A DNA stretch of 64,000 nucleotides from contig NZ_CP007213.1 of NCBI RefSeq assembly GCF_001411805.1, positions 2,108,001 to 2,172,000 of the forward strand, in the 5' to 3' direction. Made by a program: the position numbers and the translations under genes. The notes beneath the pieces are model-generated. The model saw only the letters and a list, made by a program, of their open reading frames with translations, was not told where the DNA came from and did no database searches. The DNA is from Burkholderia plantarii. GTDB taxonomy: Bacteria > Pseudomonadota > Gammaproteobacteria > Burkholderiales > Burkholderiaceae. Below, piece by piece: positions 17,777 to 26,091 of the stretch (its first letter is position 1; each line of letters opens with the position of its first letter).

Positions 17777-18997
17777 TCAGGGCGCGTGCCGGTAGTAATG
17801 CCGCGCCAGCGCGACCCAATACCGGACGCCGGCCGGGATGATGGCGTCGTTGAAGTCGTATTCCGGATGATGCAGCGCCGCCGCGGCCGCGCCGTCCGGC
17901 GCATTGCCGATCAGCACGTAGGCGCCCGGCCGCGCCTCCAGCATGAAGCCGAAGTCTTCGGACGTCATGTTAGGCGGCACGTCGCGGTGCAGGCGTTCGT
18001 CGCCGAACGTGTCGCGGATCACTGCTTCGCACAACGCCGTCTCGGCCGGCGTGTTGACCGTCGCCGGGTAGTACTGGAAGAACTCCACGTCGGCCTGCGC
18101 GCCCTGGGCCGCGGCCAGCCCCTCGCAGGCCATCCGGATGTCGCGCTGCAGCTTCTGCTGCAGTTCGGACGACAGGGTGCGAATCGTGCCGCGCAGCTCG
18201 GCCGTGTCCGGAATGACGTTGTCCGTCGTGCCCGCATGGAACATGCAGACGGAAATGACGGCGGGATCGACGGGGTCCTTGTGCCGCGCGGCGATGGTCT
18301 GACACTGCAGCACCATCAGGCAGGCGGGCGGCACGGGATCGATGCCCAGATGCGGCTGCGCCGCGTGCGCACCCTTGCCCCGTACCGTGATCCTGAAGCG
18401 CGAGCCCGCGGCCATGATCGGCCCGGTGCGCAGCCCGAACCGCCCGGCCGGCAAGCCGGGCCAGTTGTGCATGCCGAACACCGCTTCGGTGGGATATTGC
18501 TCGAACAGCCCGTCGTCGATCATCTTGCGCGCGCCCGCGCCGCCCTCCTCGCCGGGCTGGAACACGAAATGCACGCTGCCCGGCAGCCGCGGCAGCGACT
18601 TCAGCACGCGCGCGGCGCCGAGCAACATCACCGTATGGCCGTCATGCCCGCACGCATGCATGACCCCCTGCGTGCACGATGCGTGCGCGAAGTCGTTCGC
18701 TTCGTGGATCGGCAGCGCATCCAGATCGGCGCGCAGCACGATGCCGCGGCCCGGGTCGGCCCCGGCCAGGCTCGCGACGACACCGGTGCCGCCCAGCCCG
18801 CGCGACACCGAATAGCCGAGCGACTCCAGTTCGCGGGCGACGATGTCGGCGGTGCGATGCTCCTCGAACCGCAGTTCGGGATGCGCGTGCAGGTCGCGGC
18901 GCAAGCCGGCCCAGTGGGCCTGATGCGGGCTCAGCGACGCGTCGGAAATGACGGCGTGTTCCAATTTCGGCACCTTCGAAAAATAGACGGCATCCAT
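17777..18997 (-). CDS. M20-family amidohydrolase (hippurate hydrolase/N-acyl amino acid hydrolase type)
   Basis: This zinc-dependent M20D peptidase-family hydrolase is 406 aa long. Landmarks are LRRDLHAHPELRFEEHRT, the metal-site segment GVMHACGHDGHTVMLLG, the catalytic EEGG in FQPGEEGGAGA, and the dimerisation-domain segment GKGAHAAQPHLGIDP. A final metal histidine lies in LHHPEYDFND. It removes acyl groups from N-acyl amino compounds. ATG 18997 is the only reasonable start but lacks a good ribosome binding site. It is the last gene of a long minus-strand cluster with an ABC importer, FAD oxidases and an aldehyde dehydrogenase. A 10-bp tandem repeat fills most of the gap to the upstream gene. 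Confidence 0.85.
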   Translation of the reverse strand: MDAVYFSKVPKLEHAVISDASLSPHQAHWAGLRRDLHAHPELRFEEHRTADIVARELESLGYSVSRGLGGTGVVASLAGADPGRGIVLRADLDALPIHEANDFAHASCTQGVMHACGHDGHTVMLLGAARVLKSLPRLPGSVHFVFQPGEEGGAGARKMIDDGLFEQYPTEAVFGMHNWPGLPAGRFGLRTGPIMAAGSRFRITVRGKGAHAAQPHLGIDPVPPACLMVLQCQTIAARHKDPVDPAVISVCMFHAGTTDNVIPDTAELRGTIRTLSSELQQKLQRDIRMACEGLAAAQGAQADVEFFQYYPATVNTPAETALCEAVIRDTFGDERLHRDVPPNMTSEDFGFMLEARPGAYVLIGNAPDGAAAAALHHPEYDFNDAIIPAGVRYWVALARHYYRHAP

Positions 18998-19030
18998 TCC
19001 GTGCTGCCGGCGCGGCGGCGCGGCCGCGTC

Positions 19031-19124
19031 GGTCGTGGTCGGTCGTGGTCGGTCGTGGTCGGTCGTGGTCGGTCGTGGTCGGTCGTGGTCGGTCGTGGTC
19101 GGTCGTGGTCGGTCGTGGTCGGTC
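19031..19124. repeat. Tandem repeat GGTCGTGGTC x 9 (plus a partial copy)
   Basis: Nine identical 10-base units run from 19031 to 19120, and a partial tenth (GGTC) reaches into the stop codon of the aldehyde dehydrogenase gene. The array fills the gap between that stop and the amidohydrolase start, leaving 33 bases. The unit carries no stop codon in any frame and the copies are identical, which suggests recent slippage and possible copy-number variation. Confidence 0.95.
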
Positions 19125-20580
19125 AGTCGTAGTAACCCAGGACCGACTTGACCTCCATGTACTCCTCCATGCCCTCGATCCCGTACTCGCGGCCGTTGCC
19201 CGACTGCTTGTAGCCGCCGAACGGCGCCTGCGGGTCCCATGCCGGATAGTTCAGATGCACCTGCCCCGACCGGATGCGCGCGGCCACCGCGCGCACGCGC
19301 GCCATGTCGGTGCCCTGCACGTGCGCGCCGAGCCCGTACACCGTGTCGTTGGCGATCGCGACCGCTTCGTCCACGGTATCGTAAGGCAGGATCGCGAGCA
19401 CCGGACCGAAGATCTCCTGCTGCGCGATCGTCATGTCCGCGCGCACGTCGGAGAAAATCGTCGGCCGCACGTAAAACCCCTTGTCGAGGCCCGCCGGGCG
19501 CCCCGGCCCGCCGGCGATCAGCTTCGCGCGTTCGTCGCAGCCGGCGTCGATCATCTGCGCGACCCGCCCGAACTGCGCGCGATTGGCGAGCGGCCCGTGC
19601 GTGGTCGCCTCGGCGAACGGATCGCCGACGACGAACGCCCGCGCCGCCGCGACGGCGCGCGCCTCGACCGCGCCGAGCAGGTTGCGCGGCACGATCATGC
19701 GGGTCGGCGCGCTGCACGACTGCCCCATGTTGCGGAACGCGGCCGCCACGCCCGGCGCGACGGCCCGCTCCAGGTCCGCATCGGGCAGCACGAGGTTCGG
19801 CGACTTGCCGCCCAGCTCCTGCGCCACGCGCTTGACGGTGGGCGCAGCCGCCTGCGCCACCAGCACGCCCGCGCGCGTCGATCCGGTGATCGACACCATG
19901 TCGATCTGCGGGTGCGCCGATAGCGCGGCGCCCACCTCCGCACCGCTGCCGCTCACCAGGTTGAATACGCCGGCGGGCACGCCCGCGTCGGCGATCACTT
20001 CCGCGAACAGCAGCGCGCTGAGCGGCGACAGCTCGCTCGGCTTGAGCACCATCGTGCAGCCGGCGGCCAGCGCCGGCCCGACCTTCGCCGTGATCTGGTA
20101 GATCGGCCAGTTCCACGGCGTGATCAGCGCGCACACGCCGATCGGCTCGCGCACGATCGCGGTGGTGCCGCGCCGCGCGACGAACGGGTAATGCGCGAGG
20201 TTGTCGCGCGCGACGCGAACATGCTCGGCCGCGAGCGGCACGTGCGCGCCGCGCGCGTAGCTGATCGGCGCGCCCATTTCCATCGCCAGCGCGGTGGCGA
20301 ACAGCTCCGCGCGCTCGAGGATCAACGCATGGACGCGGTCGAGCACCGCCGCGCGCGCCAGCGGCGGCGTGGCCGACCACGGCTCGAAGGCGCGGCGCGC
20401 GGCACGCACCGCGCGCTCGACGTCGAGCGCGCCGCCGAGCGGAATCTCGCACAGCGTCGCTTCGGTGGACGGGCACACGACGGCGAACCGGTCGCCGCCC
20501 TCGGGCAGGACCCAGGCGCCGTCGATGAAGAAGCGATCCAGCCTGCCGGCTTGCCGCAGGCGAGCAACGGGGGAGTTCAT
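19123..20580 (-). CDS. NAD-dependent aldehyde dehydrogenase (PuuC-like)
   Basis: This 485-aa aldehyde dehydrogenase has cofactor segment TPWNWPIYQI, SITGSTRAG, the base glutamate in QELGGKSPNLV, and the catalytic cysteine in NMGQSCSAPTRM. QQEIFGPVLAI and APFGGYKQSGNGRE follow near the C-terminus. ATG 20580 overlaps the TGA of the upstream FAD oxidase (TTCAT on the plus strand), so the two are coupled. An oxidase followed by an aldehyde dehydrogenase suggests that the oxidase turns an amine into an aldehyde that this enzyme converts to the acid, as PuuB-PuuC do for gamma-glutamylputrescine. The 10-bp tandem repeat starts exactly at its stop codon. Confidence 0.88.
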   Translation of the reverse strand: MNSPVARLRQAGRLDRFFIDGAWVLPEGGDRFAVVCPSTEATLCEIPLGGALDVERAVRAARRAFEPWSATPPLARAAVLDRVHALILERAELFATALAMEMGAPISYARGAHVPLAAEHVRVARDNLAHYPFVARRGTTAIVREPIGVCALITPWNWPIYQITAKVGPALAAGCTMVLKPSELSPLSALLFAEVIADAGVPAGVFNLVSGSGAEVGAALSAHPQIDMVSITGSTRAGVLVAQAAAPTVKRVAQELGGKSPNLVLPDADLERAVAPGVAAAFRNMGQSCSAPTRMIVPRNLLGAVEARAVAAARAFVVGDPFAEATTHGPLANRAQFGRVAQMIDAGCDERAKLIAGGPGRPAGLDKGFYVRPTIFSDVRADMTIAQQEIFGPVLAILPYDTVDEAVAIANDTVYGLGAHVQGTDMARVRAVAARIRSGQVHLNYPAWDPQAPFGGYKQSGNGREYGIEGMEEYMEVKSVLGYYD

Positions 20581-21854
20581 TGCAGGGTGTCCTTGAGTCG
20601 GTACCAGGCGCCAACGAGCGGCAGGAACCAGGGCTTGCCGAAGTGCCCGGGAATCGCCGGCCAGTCGAAATCCCTCCACGGGTTGAGATCGGCGCGCCCG
20701 TCCATGATCTCCGCCATCAGCGTGCCCATCAGCGTGGCCATGTGCGTGCCGTGGCCGCTGTAGCCCATCGAGTAATACACGCCGTCGCGCTCGCCCGCGC
20801 GCGGCAGCCGGTTGGCCGTCATGTCCACCATGCCGCCCCAGCAATAGTCGACGCGCACGTCGGCCATCTCCGGAAACACGGCGACCATCTGCCGCCGCAG
20901 GATCAGGCCGCTCTTCTCGTCCGAACGCGGGTTCGAGGTGGCGAATCGCGCCCGCCCGCCGAACAGCATGCGGTTGTCCGGCGTGGCGCGAAAGAAATTG
21001 ACGAATTGCTTGGTGTCGGTGACCATCCGGCGCGTCGGCAGCAGGCGGTCGAGCCGTTCGCGCGACAGCGGCTCGGTGACGATGATGAACGCGCCGACCG
21101 GCACGATCCTGCGGCGAATCCAGCCGAACGGGCCGACCTGCGAAATGCCGCTGGCAAGCAGCACCTGGGGGGCGCGGATCTCGCCGAGCGGCGTGTGCGC
21201 CACGTAGGTGCCGTCGGTCTGCCGCTTCAGGCCGAGCACCGGCGCATGCTCGAGGATCTGCGCGCCGCGGGCCTGCGCGGCGCGCGCCAGACCGCGCACA
21301 TAGCGGCCCACGTGCATCCCCGCGCTCTTGCCGAACAGCAGCCCGCCGTGATAGCGGTCCGAGCCGATCTCGTCGCGCAGCGCCGCCTTCGTCACCAGCC
21401 GCGTGTCGGGGTCCACGCTCGCCGCGAGCAGCGCCTGGCTGCGCGCGAGCTTGTCATAGTGCTCGGGCTTCGCGGCGAGCTTGAGCTTGCCGCTGCGCGC
21501 GAAGTCGCAATCGATCGACTCCTCCCTGACCAGCCGCTCGACCGTGTCGACGCCCGCATCGAACGCGAGATAGAGCCGGTTGGCCAGTTCGGGACCGATG
21601 CGCCGCGAGAGCGACGCGTAGTCCTGCGCGAAGCCGTTGTTGCACATGCCGCCGTTGCGCCCCGACGCCGCCTGCCCGACGGTGCCCGCCTCGCAGACGG
21701 TCACGCGCGCGCCTTTTTTGGCCAGCGCCAGGGCGGCCGCCGAGCCGGTGATTCCGCCGCCCACCACGATCACGTCGCAGTGACGGTCACGCAGCCCGGT
21801 CGAGCCGCTCGCGAATGGCGCCGACGTATCGAGCCAATAGGAACTGAAACGCAT
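20577..21854 (-). CDS. FAD-dependent amine oxidase (PuuB/DAO family), first paralog
   Basis: This 425-aa member of the glycine/D-amino acid oxidase family resembles gamma-glutamylputrescine oxidase PuuB. The FAD-binding motif is CDVIVVGGGITGSAAALALAKKGARVTVCEA, followed by the family segment GQAASGRNGGMCN. The C-terminal segment YYSMGYSGHGTHMATLMG closes the FAD site. The start at 21854 is chosen because TTTGGAG lies 6 bases upstream; an in-frame ATG at 21875 is possible. It is clearly paralogous to the protein encoded at 24644-25921, with the same length and blocks such as SYWLDT and HFGKPWFLP. The aldehyde dehydrogenase follows with overlap. Confidence 0.85.
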   Translation of the reverse strand: MRFSSYWLDTSAPFASGSTGLRDRHCDVIVVGGGITGSAAALALAKKGARVTVCEAGTVGQAASGRNGGMCNNGFAQDYASLSRRIGPELANRLYLAFDAGVDTVERLVREESIDCDFARSGKLKLAAKPEHYDKLARSQALLAASVDPDTRLVTKAALRDEIGSDRYHGGLLFGKSAGMHVGRYVRGLARAAQARGAQILEHAPVLGLKRQTDGTYVAHTPLGEIRAPQVLLASGISQVGPFGWIRRRIVPVGAFIIVTEPLSRERLDRLLPTRRMVTDTKQFVNFFRATPDNRMLFGGRARFATSNPRSDEKSGLILRRQMVAVFPEMADVRVDYCWGGMVDMTANRLPRAGERDGVYYSMGYSGHGTHMATLMGTLMAEIMDGRADLNPWRDFDWPAIPGHFGKPWFLPLVGAWYRLKDTLQ

Positions 21855-22005
21855 CAGATACTCCAAAGCTGTCACATCCGGCTGCCGGCGCGGCCGCGAG
21901 GCCGATGCACGGCGGCCGCCCCCGTCGGCCGCGCCGGCGCGGGGCGGATCGATCCGCCTCGGCCGGGCCGCCCCGCCGCCGCGCGATGGTCGAGCGCCGG
22001 GCAGG

Positions 22006-23331
22006 CTAGAAATCGGCGACCTTGCCCCACGCCGCGTCGTTGAACCGGCCGGGCCGGTACGGCACCGGGTCGACCAGCGGTGGCGCGCCCGTGGCGAGAT
22101 CGGCGATCAGGTGGCCGGCGCCGGGGCCGATCCCGAAGCCGTGGCCCGAAAAGCCGGCCGCCAGGATCAGCCCCGGCACGCCCGGCACCTCGCCGATGCC
22201 CGGCACGCCGTCCGGCGTGCTGTCCACGAAGCCCGCCCAGGCGTGCGTGATCTTCGCGTCGCGCAGTTCGGGCAGCAGTTCGGCCGCGCGGCGGTAGGTC
22301 TCCCTGACGGTCGGCATGTCGGGCTTCGGGTCCAGGATGCGGACCGCCTCCATCGGCGTCGGCGCGTCGAGCCGCCAGCGCTTCAGCGTCTCGTGGCCGC
22401 CGCGCACCCCCTCGAGGCCGCCCGGCAGCAGATTGCGCCAGCGCTTCGCGAACATCGGCACGAATTGCGGCGCGAAGCGCAGGAACTGCGGCGTCGGGTC
22501 CACGCGCGCGCGGCCGCTGATCGCCAGGGCGTAGCGTCCGTCGCTGCGGCGCGTCACCGACACGCCCGACGTGTACATCGCATCGGGCAGCGGACGCGCG
22601 ACCGGCGCCACGCTCAGGATCGACTGGCGGATCGAGGCCTGCGGAAAGCGGATGCCGAGCTGGCGGCAGAACGACGACGCCCAGGCGCCGCCGGCCAGCA
22701 CCACCGTCCTGGTCTTGATGACGCCGGCTTCCGTCACGACGCCGGCCACCCGCCCGCCCTCGAGTTCGATGCCGCGCGCCGCGCAGAACTGGTGGACGCT
22801 GCCGCCCAGCTTCATCAGCGCGGCGGCCACGGCCGGCGCGGCCTTGCCGGGGTCGGCCGTGCCGTCGCTCGGCGAGAACACGCCGCCCTTCCAGGGCCGC
22901 CCGGTGGCGTGCCCACGCTCGGTGGCCTGCTTGCCGTCGAGCATGCAGGTCGTCACGCCAGCGGTTTTCGCGAATTCGCCCCAGCTGGCCCAGCGCGACA
23001 GCTCGGCGTCGTCATTGCTCAGATACAACAGCCCGCAGCGGCGAAAGCCGGTGTCCTCCCCGGTGTCGGCGGCGAAGCGCTCCCACAGATCGATGCTCTT
23101 GCTCGCCATCGGCAATTCGCGCTCGTCGCGGTTCTGCTGGCGGCACCAGCCCCAGTTGCGGCCCGACTGCTCGGCGCCGATTCGTCCTTTCTCGACGAGC
23201 GCGACCGATACCCCGCGCCGGGCGAGGTAGTAGGCGGTGAACACGCCGATGATGCCGCCGCCGATCACGACGACGTCGGCCGAGGCCGGCGGCGTGGCCG
23301 GGGTTTCAATATGGCGAAGTGGTGGCGACAT
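22006..23331 (-). CDS. FAD-dependent oxidoreductase (glycine/D-amino acid oxidase family), second type
   Basis: This 441-aa DAO-fold oxidase is distinct from the two PuuB-like paralogs around it. It has FAD-binding motif VVVIGGGIIGVFTAYYLARRGVSVALVEK, then SGRNWGWCRQQNRDERELPMA, and a C-terminal GLILAAGFSGHGFGIGPGAGHL. SGRNWG without a flavin-attaching cysteine pattern suggests a non-sarcosine amine or amino acid substrate. ATG 23331 lies 2 bases after the stop of the bicupin gene. Its N-terminal sequence is echoed by a pseudogene fragment at 15638-15760. A role in oxidising the imported amino compound is inferred from context. Confidence 0.85.
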   Translation of the reverse strand: MSPPLRHIETPATPPASADVVVIGGGIIGVFTAYYLARRGVSVALVEKGRIGAEQSGRNWGWCRQQNRDERELPMASKSIDLWERFAADTGEDTGFRRCGLLYLSNDDAELSRWASWGEFAKTAGVTTCMLDGKQATERGHATGRPWKGGVFSPSDGTADPGKAAPAVAAALMKLGGSVHQFCAARGIELEGGRVAGVVTEAGVIKTRTVVLAGGAWASSFCRQLGIRFPQASIRQSILSVAPVARPLPDAMYTSGVSVTRRSDGRYALAISGRARVDPTPQFLRFAPQFVPMFAKRWRNLLPGGLEGVRGGHETLKRWRLDAPTPMEAVRILDPKPDMPTVRETYRRAAELLPELRDAKITHAWAGFVDSTPDGVPGIGEVPGVPGLILAAGFSGHGFGIGPGAGHLIADLATGAPPLVDPVPYRPGRFNDAAWGKVADF

Positions 23332-23333
23332 GT

Positions 23334-24068
23334 TCAGTCTCGCGCGGTGGATGCATCGACGTTCTGCACGACGTAAAACTTGGACACGGGTTCGCTGCTT
23401 TCCCAGCCGACCGGCGTGCCGCGCGGCAGGAACAGCGCGTCGCCGGCCCCCAGCGACAGCACGCTGCCGTCGGGCGCGGCGAACCGTACACCGCCCGCCA
23501 GCAGGAACATGAACTCGTTCACGCGATGGGGGCGCACGATCCGGTGATAGGGCGTGGAATCCCACGTGCCCGCGCAGTACGCGGCGCCGTCGTCGTCGAA
23601 CACGTTGTCGCTACGGCACTGCGGCGCCGGGCCGAGCAGCACGTCTGCCGGCAGCGTCGCCGAGGGCTTGAAATCGGCATCCGCGTGGAGCGCGACGACG
23701 CCGCGCCTGGTCGGTGTCGCGCAGGCGGCCGCGCAGAACACCAGCCGCGCCGGGGACCGCGCGGCGAGGCGAAGCGCGGTGCCGCCGCCGATCACGGCGC
23801 CTTCACGCGGGCCGAGCACCCGGGGCGCCGCCCCGGCCGGTGTGAGCGTCAGCTCGCCCTCGACGACCACGATCGTCTCGACGTGCGGAAAGCTCGGCAC
23901 CTCGATCTCGCCGGCGAAGGTCAGGCGCCCGGCGGCCATCGCGCCGGGCCCTTCCCACGCGATCTCCCGATGTTGCGCGAACGGGTCGTGCGCGCCGAAC
24001 GCCCGCCGGCGAAACGCGGTGGAAGGGGCCGTGCCGTCGGCACGATGCAACACGAACGCTGCGGTCAT
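23334..24068 (-). CDS. Bicupin protein of unknown substrate
   Basis: This 244-aa protein has two cupin halves. The second half carries the clearer motif, with TPYHRIVRPHRVNEFMFLLAGGVRF and GDALFLPRGTPVGWES. The first has SFPHVETIVVVEGELTL. It resembles the DUF861/cupin_3 proteins often found beside amino acid oxidases. These may be enzymes or sensors, and the sequence does not decide which. GGAGCAGAG precedes ATG 24068 at good distance. It lies 2 bases before the oxidase gene at 23331 and 119 bases after the AraC gene, all on the minus strand. Confidence 0.75.
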   Translation of the reverse strand: MTAAFVLHRADGTAPSTAFRRRAFGAHDPFAQHREIAWEGPGAMAAGRLTFAGEIEVPSFPHVETIVVVEGELTLTPAGAAPRVLGPREGAVIGGGTALRLAARSPARLVFCAAACATPTRRGVVALHADADFKPSATLPADVLLGPAPQCRSDNVFDDDGAAYCAGTWDSTPYHRIVRPHRVNEFMFLLAGGVRFAAPDGSVLSLGAGDALFLPRGTPVGWESSEPVSKFYVVQNVDASTARD

Positions 24069-24187
24069 CTCTGCTCCTGTGCGGTGCGCGGCGGCTTCGC
24101 TGAAGGCCGCCGCGCGATATCGTCAAATCGTCGTTGACCGGCCCACGGCCGGAAATCCCCGGGCGGCCCTGCCGCCCATGCCCTTGC

Positions 24188-24619
24188 TTACGCCGCGTGG
24201 CAGGCCGCTTCGCGGCGCCCGGCGGGCGGGCGCGCCGGTGGCCTGCGCGCTGCCGCGCCGCCCGCCCGGGCCACCACGTAATCGCGCGGCGTGATCCCGA
24301 GCTCGCGCCGGAAATGCCGGCACAGATGGCTCTGGTCGAAGAAGCCGACATCGGTCGCGACCACCGACGGCGCGAGCCCGGCACGCAGCAGGTCCTGCGC
24401 GCGCCGTACCCGCACGAGGCACAGATACCGGTGCGGCGACAGCCCGGTTTCGCTGCGAAAGCGCGCGGTGAAGCGCGACACGCTCAGGCCGGCCACCGCC
24501 GCGAGCGTGTCGAGGCTCAGCGGCTGCGCGAACGAGGCTTCGATGGTGCGCAGCACGTCGCCGATCGGCGACGAGACGGGCCGCGCGACGCGAGGCTGGC
24601 CACCGGATTGCACTGTCAT
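24188..24619 (-). CDS. Short AraC-family regulator (DNA-binding domain only)
   Basis: This 143-aa protein is almost entirely an AraC double helix-turn-helix domain. The first helix pair is SLDTLAAVAGLSVSRFTARFRSETGLSPHRYLCLVRVRRAQDLLRAG; the second is VVATDVGFFDQSHLCRHFRRELGITPRDYV. A Pro/Arg/Ala-rich tail follows. It has no N-terminal sensing domain, so ligand sensing, if any, would need a partner; the adjacent bicupin could be that partner (inference). It lies 24 bases after the stop of the oxidase at 24644 and is probably co-transcribed. It is the only obvious regulator inside the ABC transporter/oxidase cluster. Confidence 0.82.
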   Translation of the reverse strand: MTVQSGGQPRVARPVSSPIGDVLRTIEASFAQPLSLDTLAAVAGLSVSRFTARFRSETGLSPHRYLCLVRVRRAQDLLRAGLAPSVVATDVGFFDQSHLCRHFRRELGITPRDYVVARAGGAAARRPPARPPAGRREAACHAA

Positions 24620-24643
24620 GTCGAATTCTCCGCGGCGCCCGCT

Positions 24644-25921
24644 TCAGTGCAGGAAATCCTGCATCCGGTAGTACGCGCCGACGAACGGCAGGAACCACGC
24701 ATGCCCGAAATGGCCCGGCATGGCCGGCCAGTCGAGCTCGCGCCACGGATTCGACGCGCTCGCGCCGTACAGCACGTCGGCCATCACGCGGCCCATGTGT
24801 ACCGACATCTGCACGCCGTGGCCGCTGTAGCCCATCGAGTAATGCAGCCCGTCGTGCATGCCCGCGCGCGGCAGGCGGTCGGCGGTGATGTCGACCAGCC
24901 CGCCCCAGCAGTAGTCGAGTCGCACATCGGCCAGCTCGGGAAAATAGTCGACCATCCCGGCGCGCAGGATGTCGCCGCTCTTCGCGTCCGAGCGCGGGCT
25001 CGACATCGCGAAGCGCGCGCGCCCGCCGAACAGCAGCCGGTTGTCGGGCGTCACGCGGAAGTAGTTGCCGATCTGGCGCGACGTCACGTAGGCGCGGCGC
25101 TGCGGGAGCAGCCGGTCCAGCCGGGCCTCGGCCAGCGGCTCGGTGACCACGATGAAGCTGCCGACCGGCGCGATGCGGCGCCGGAACCACGCGAGCGGCC
25201 CCTGCTGCGACGCGCCGGTGGCGACCAGCACGCGATCGGCGCGGATCGTGCCGCGCGTGCAGGTGAGCACGTGGCGCTCGCCGTCGAGCCGCTCCAGCTT
25301 CGTGACGGCCGCGTGCTCGTAGAGGCGCGCCCCGGCCCGCGCGGCGGCATGCGCGAGCCCGACGCCGAACTTGCCCATGTGCATCTGCAGGCCGTTTCGC
25401 TGCAGCAGCCCGCCGTGAAAGCCGTCGGACGCGACTTCGTCGCGAATCCGCGACGGCTCGATCAGCTCGATGTCGGGATCGATGCCGTGCCGCAGCATCT
25501 CGAAGGTCCTCGCGAGCCCCGCGAAATGCTGCGGCTTCGCGGCCAGCTTCAGCTTGCCCGCGCGCCGCAGGTCGCAGTCGATCGCCTGCCCGGCGACGAT
25601 CGTCTCGACGCTCTTCACGGCGCTTTCGTAGGCGAGATAGAAGCGCTTCGCGGGCTCGATGCCGACGCGCGCGGCGAGCGACGCGAAATCCTGCGCGACG
25701 CCGGTGTTGCACTGGCCGCCGTTGCGGCCCGACGCCTCGCCCGCGACCTGCGCGGCTTCCAGCACCACCACCGACACCCCGCGCTGCGCGAGCGCGAGCG
25801 CCGCCGACAGCCCGGTGAAGCCCCCGCCGATCACGACCACGTCCGCGTGCCCTTCGACCGGCCCTTCGCTGCCGGCGCGAAACGCGGGGCGGGTATCCAG
25901 CCAGTACGATTCCAGTTTCAT
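24644..25921 (-). CDS. FAD-dependent amine oxidase (PuuB/DAO family), second paralog
   Basis: This oxidase of about 425 aa is paralogous to that at 20577-21854. It shares the SYWLDT start, FAD motif ADVVVIGGGFTGLSAALALAQRG, GEASGRNGGQCNTGVAQDF, and HYSMGYSGHGVQMSVHMG near the C-terminus. ATG 25921 has AAGGA 4 bases upstream; an in-frame ATG at 25939 lacks a binding site. Two similar oxidases in one cluster suggest two successive or alternative amine substrates. The gene follows the ABC transporter ATPase after 170 bases. A motif at 25966-25978 in that gap is repeated before the binding-protein gene. Confidence 0.85.
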   Translation of the reverse strand: MKLESYWLDTRPAFRAGSEGPVEGHADVVVIGGGFTGLSAALALAQRGVSVVVLEAAQVAGEASGRNGGQCNTGVAQDFASLAARVGIEPAKRFYLAYESAVKSVETIVAGQAIDCDLRRAGKLKLAAKPQHFAGLARTFEMLRHGIDPDIELIEPSRIRDEVASDGFHGGLLQRNGLQMHMGKFGVGLAHAAARAGARLYEHAAVTKLERLDGERHVLTCTRGTIRADRVLVATGASQQGPLAWFRRRIAPVGSFIVVTEPLAEARLDRLLPQRRAYVTSRQIGNYFRVTPDNRLLFGGRARFAMSSPRSDAKSGDILRAGMVDYFPELADVRLDYCWGGLVDITADRLPRAGMHDGLHYSMGYSGHGVQMSVHMGRVMADVLYGASASNPWRELDWPAMPGHFGHAWFLPFVGAYYRMQDFLH

Positions 25922-25965
25922 CGAATCCTTCGTTTGCATGCCGGTGACGGTGCTTCATCGAGAAT

Positions 25966-25978
25966 CATTTAAACATCG
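25966..25978 (-). promoter_or_regulatory. Shared motif CGATGTTTAAATG upstream of the oxidase gene
   Basis: Read on the minus strand, CGATGTTTAAATG lies 45 bases before the oxidase start. A 12-of-13 match lies at 31647-31659 before the binding-protein gene of the ABC importer. Both are in AT-rich patches. A common regulator site, perhaps for the AraC protein at 24188, is a reasonable guess. Confidence 0.45.
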
Positions 25979-26091
25979 ATAACCAGCGCGTTTACCGCGT
26001 ATTCGCCTCCGGCGCGCGCCTGATTCGCTGTTTTGCGCGGCCGCGGCGGCAGACTATGCGGCACGGCCGGCCGCCGCCGCCGCGGCGCGCG

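Noticed and set aside
19031..19124. The tandem repeat as a CRISPR array
   Set aside because: Units are 10 bases, directly contiguous and without spacers; no cas genes are present.
17777..20614. A single 945-codon minus-strand frame spanning amidohydrolase and aldehyde dehydrogenase
   Set aside because: Its first part is the wrong frame of the dehydrogenase gene. It stays open only because the 10-bp repeat has no stops. The true genes are the 406-aa hydrolase and the 485-aa dehydrogenase.
20577..25921. A complete Puu (gamma-glutamylputrescine) pathway
   Set aside because: PuuB-like oxidases and a PuuC-like dehydrogenase are present, but there is no PuuA synthetase or PuuD hydrolase and the importer is of peptide/opine type.
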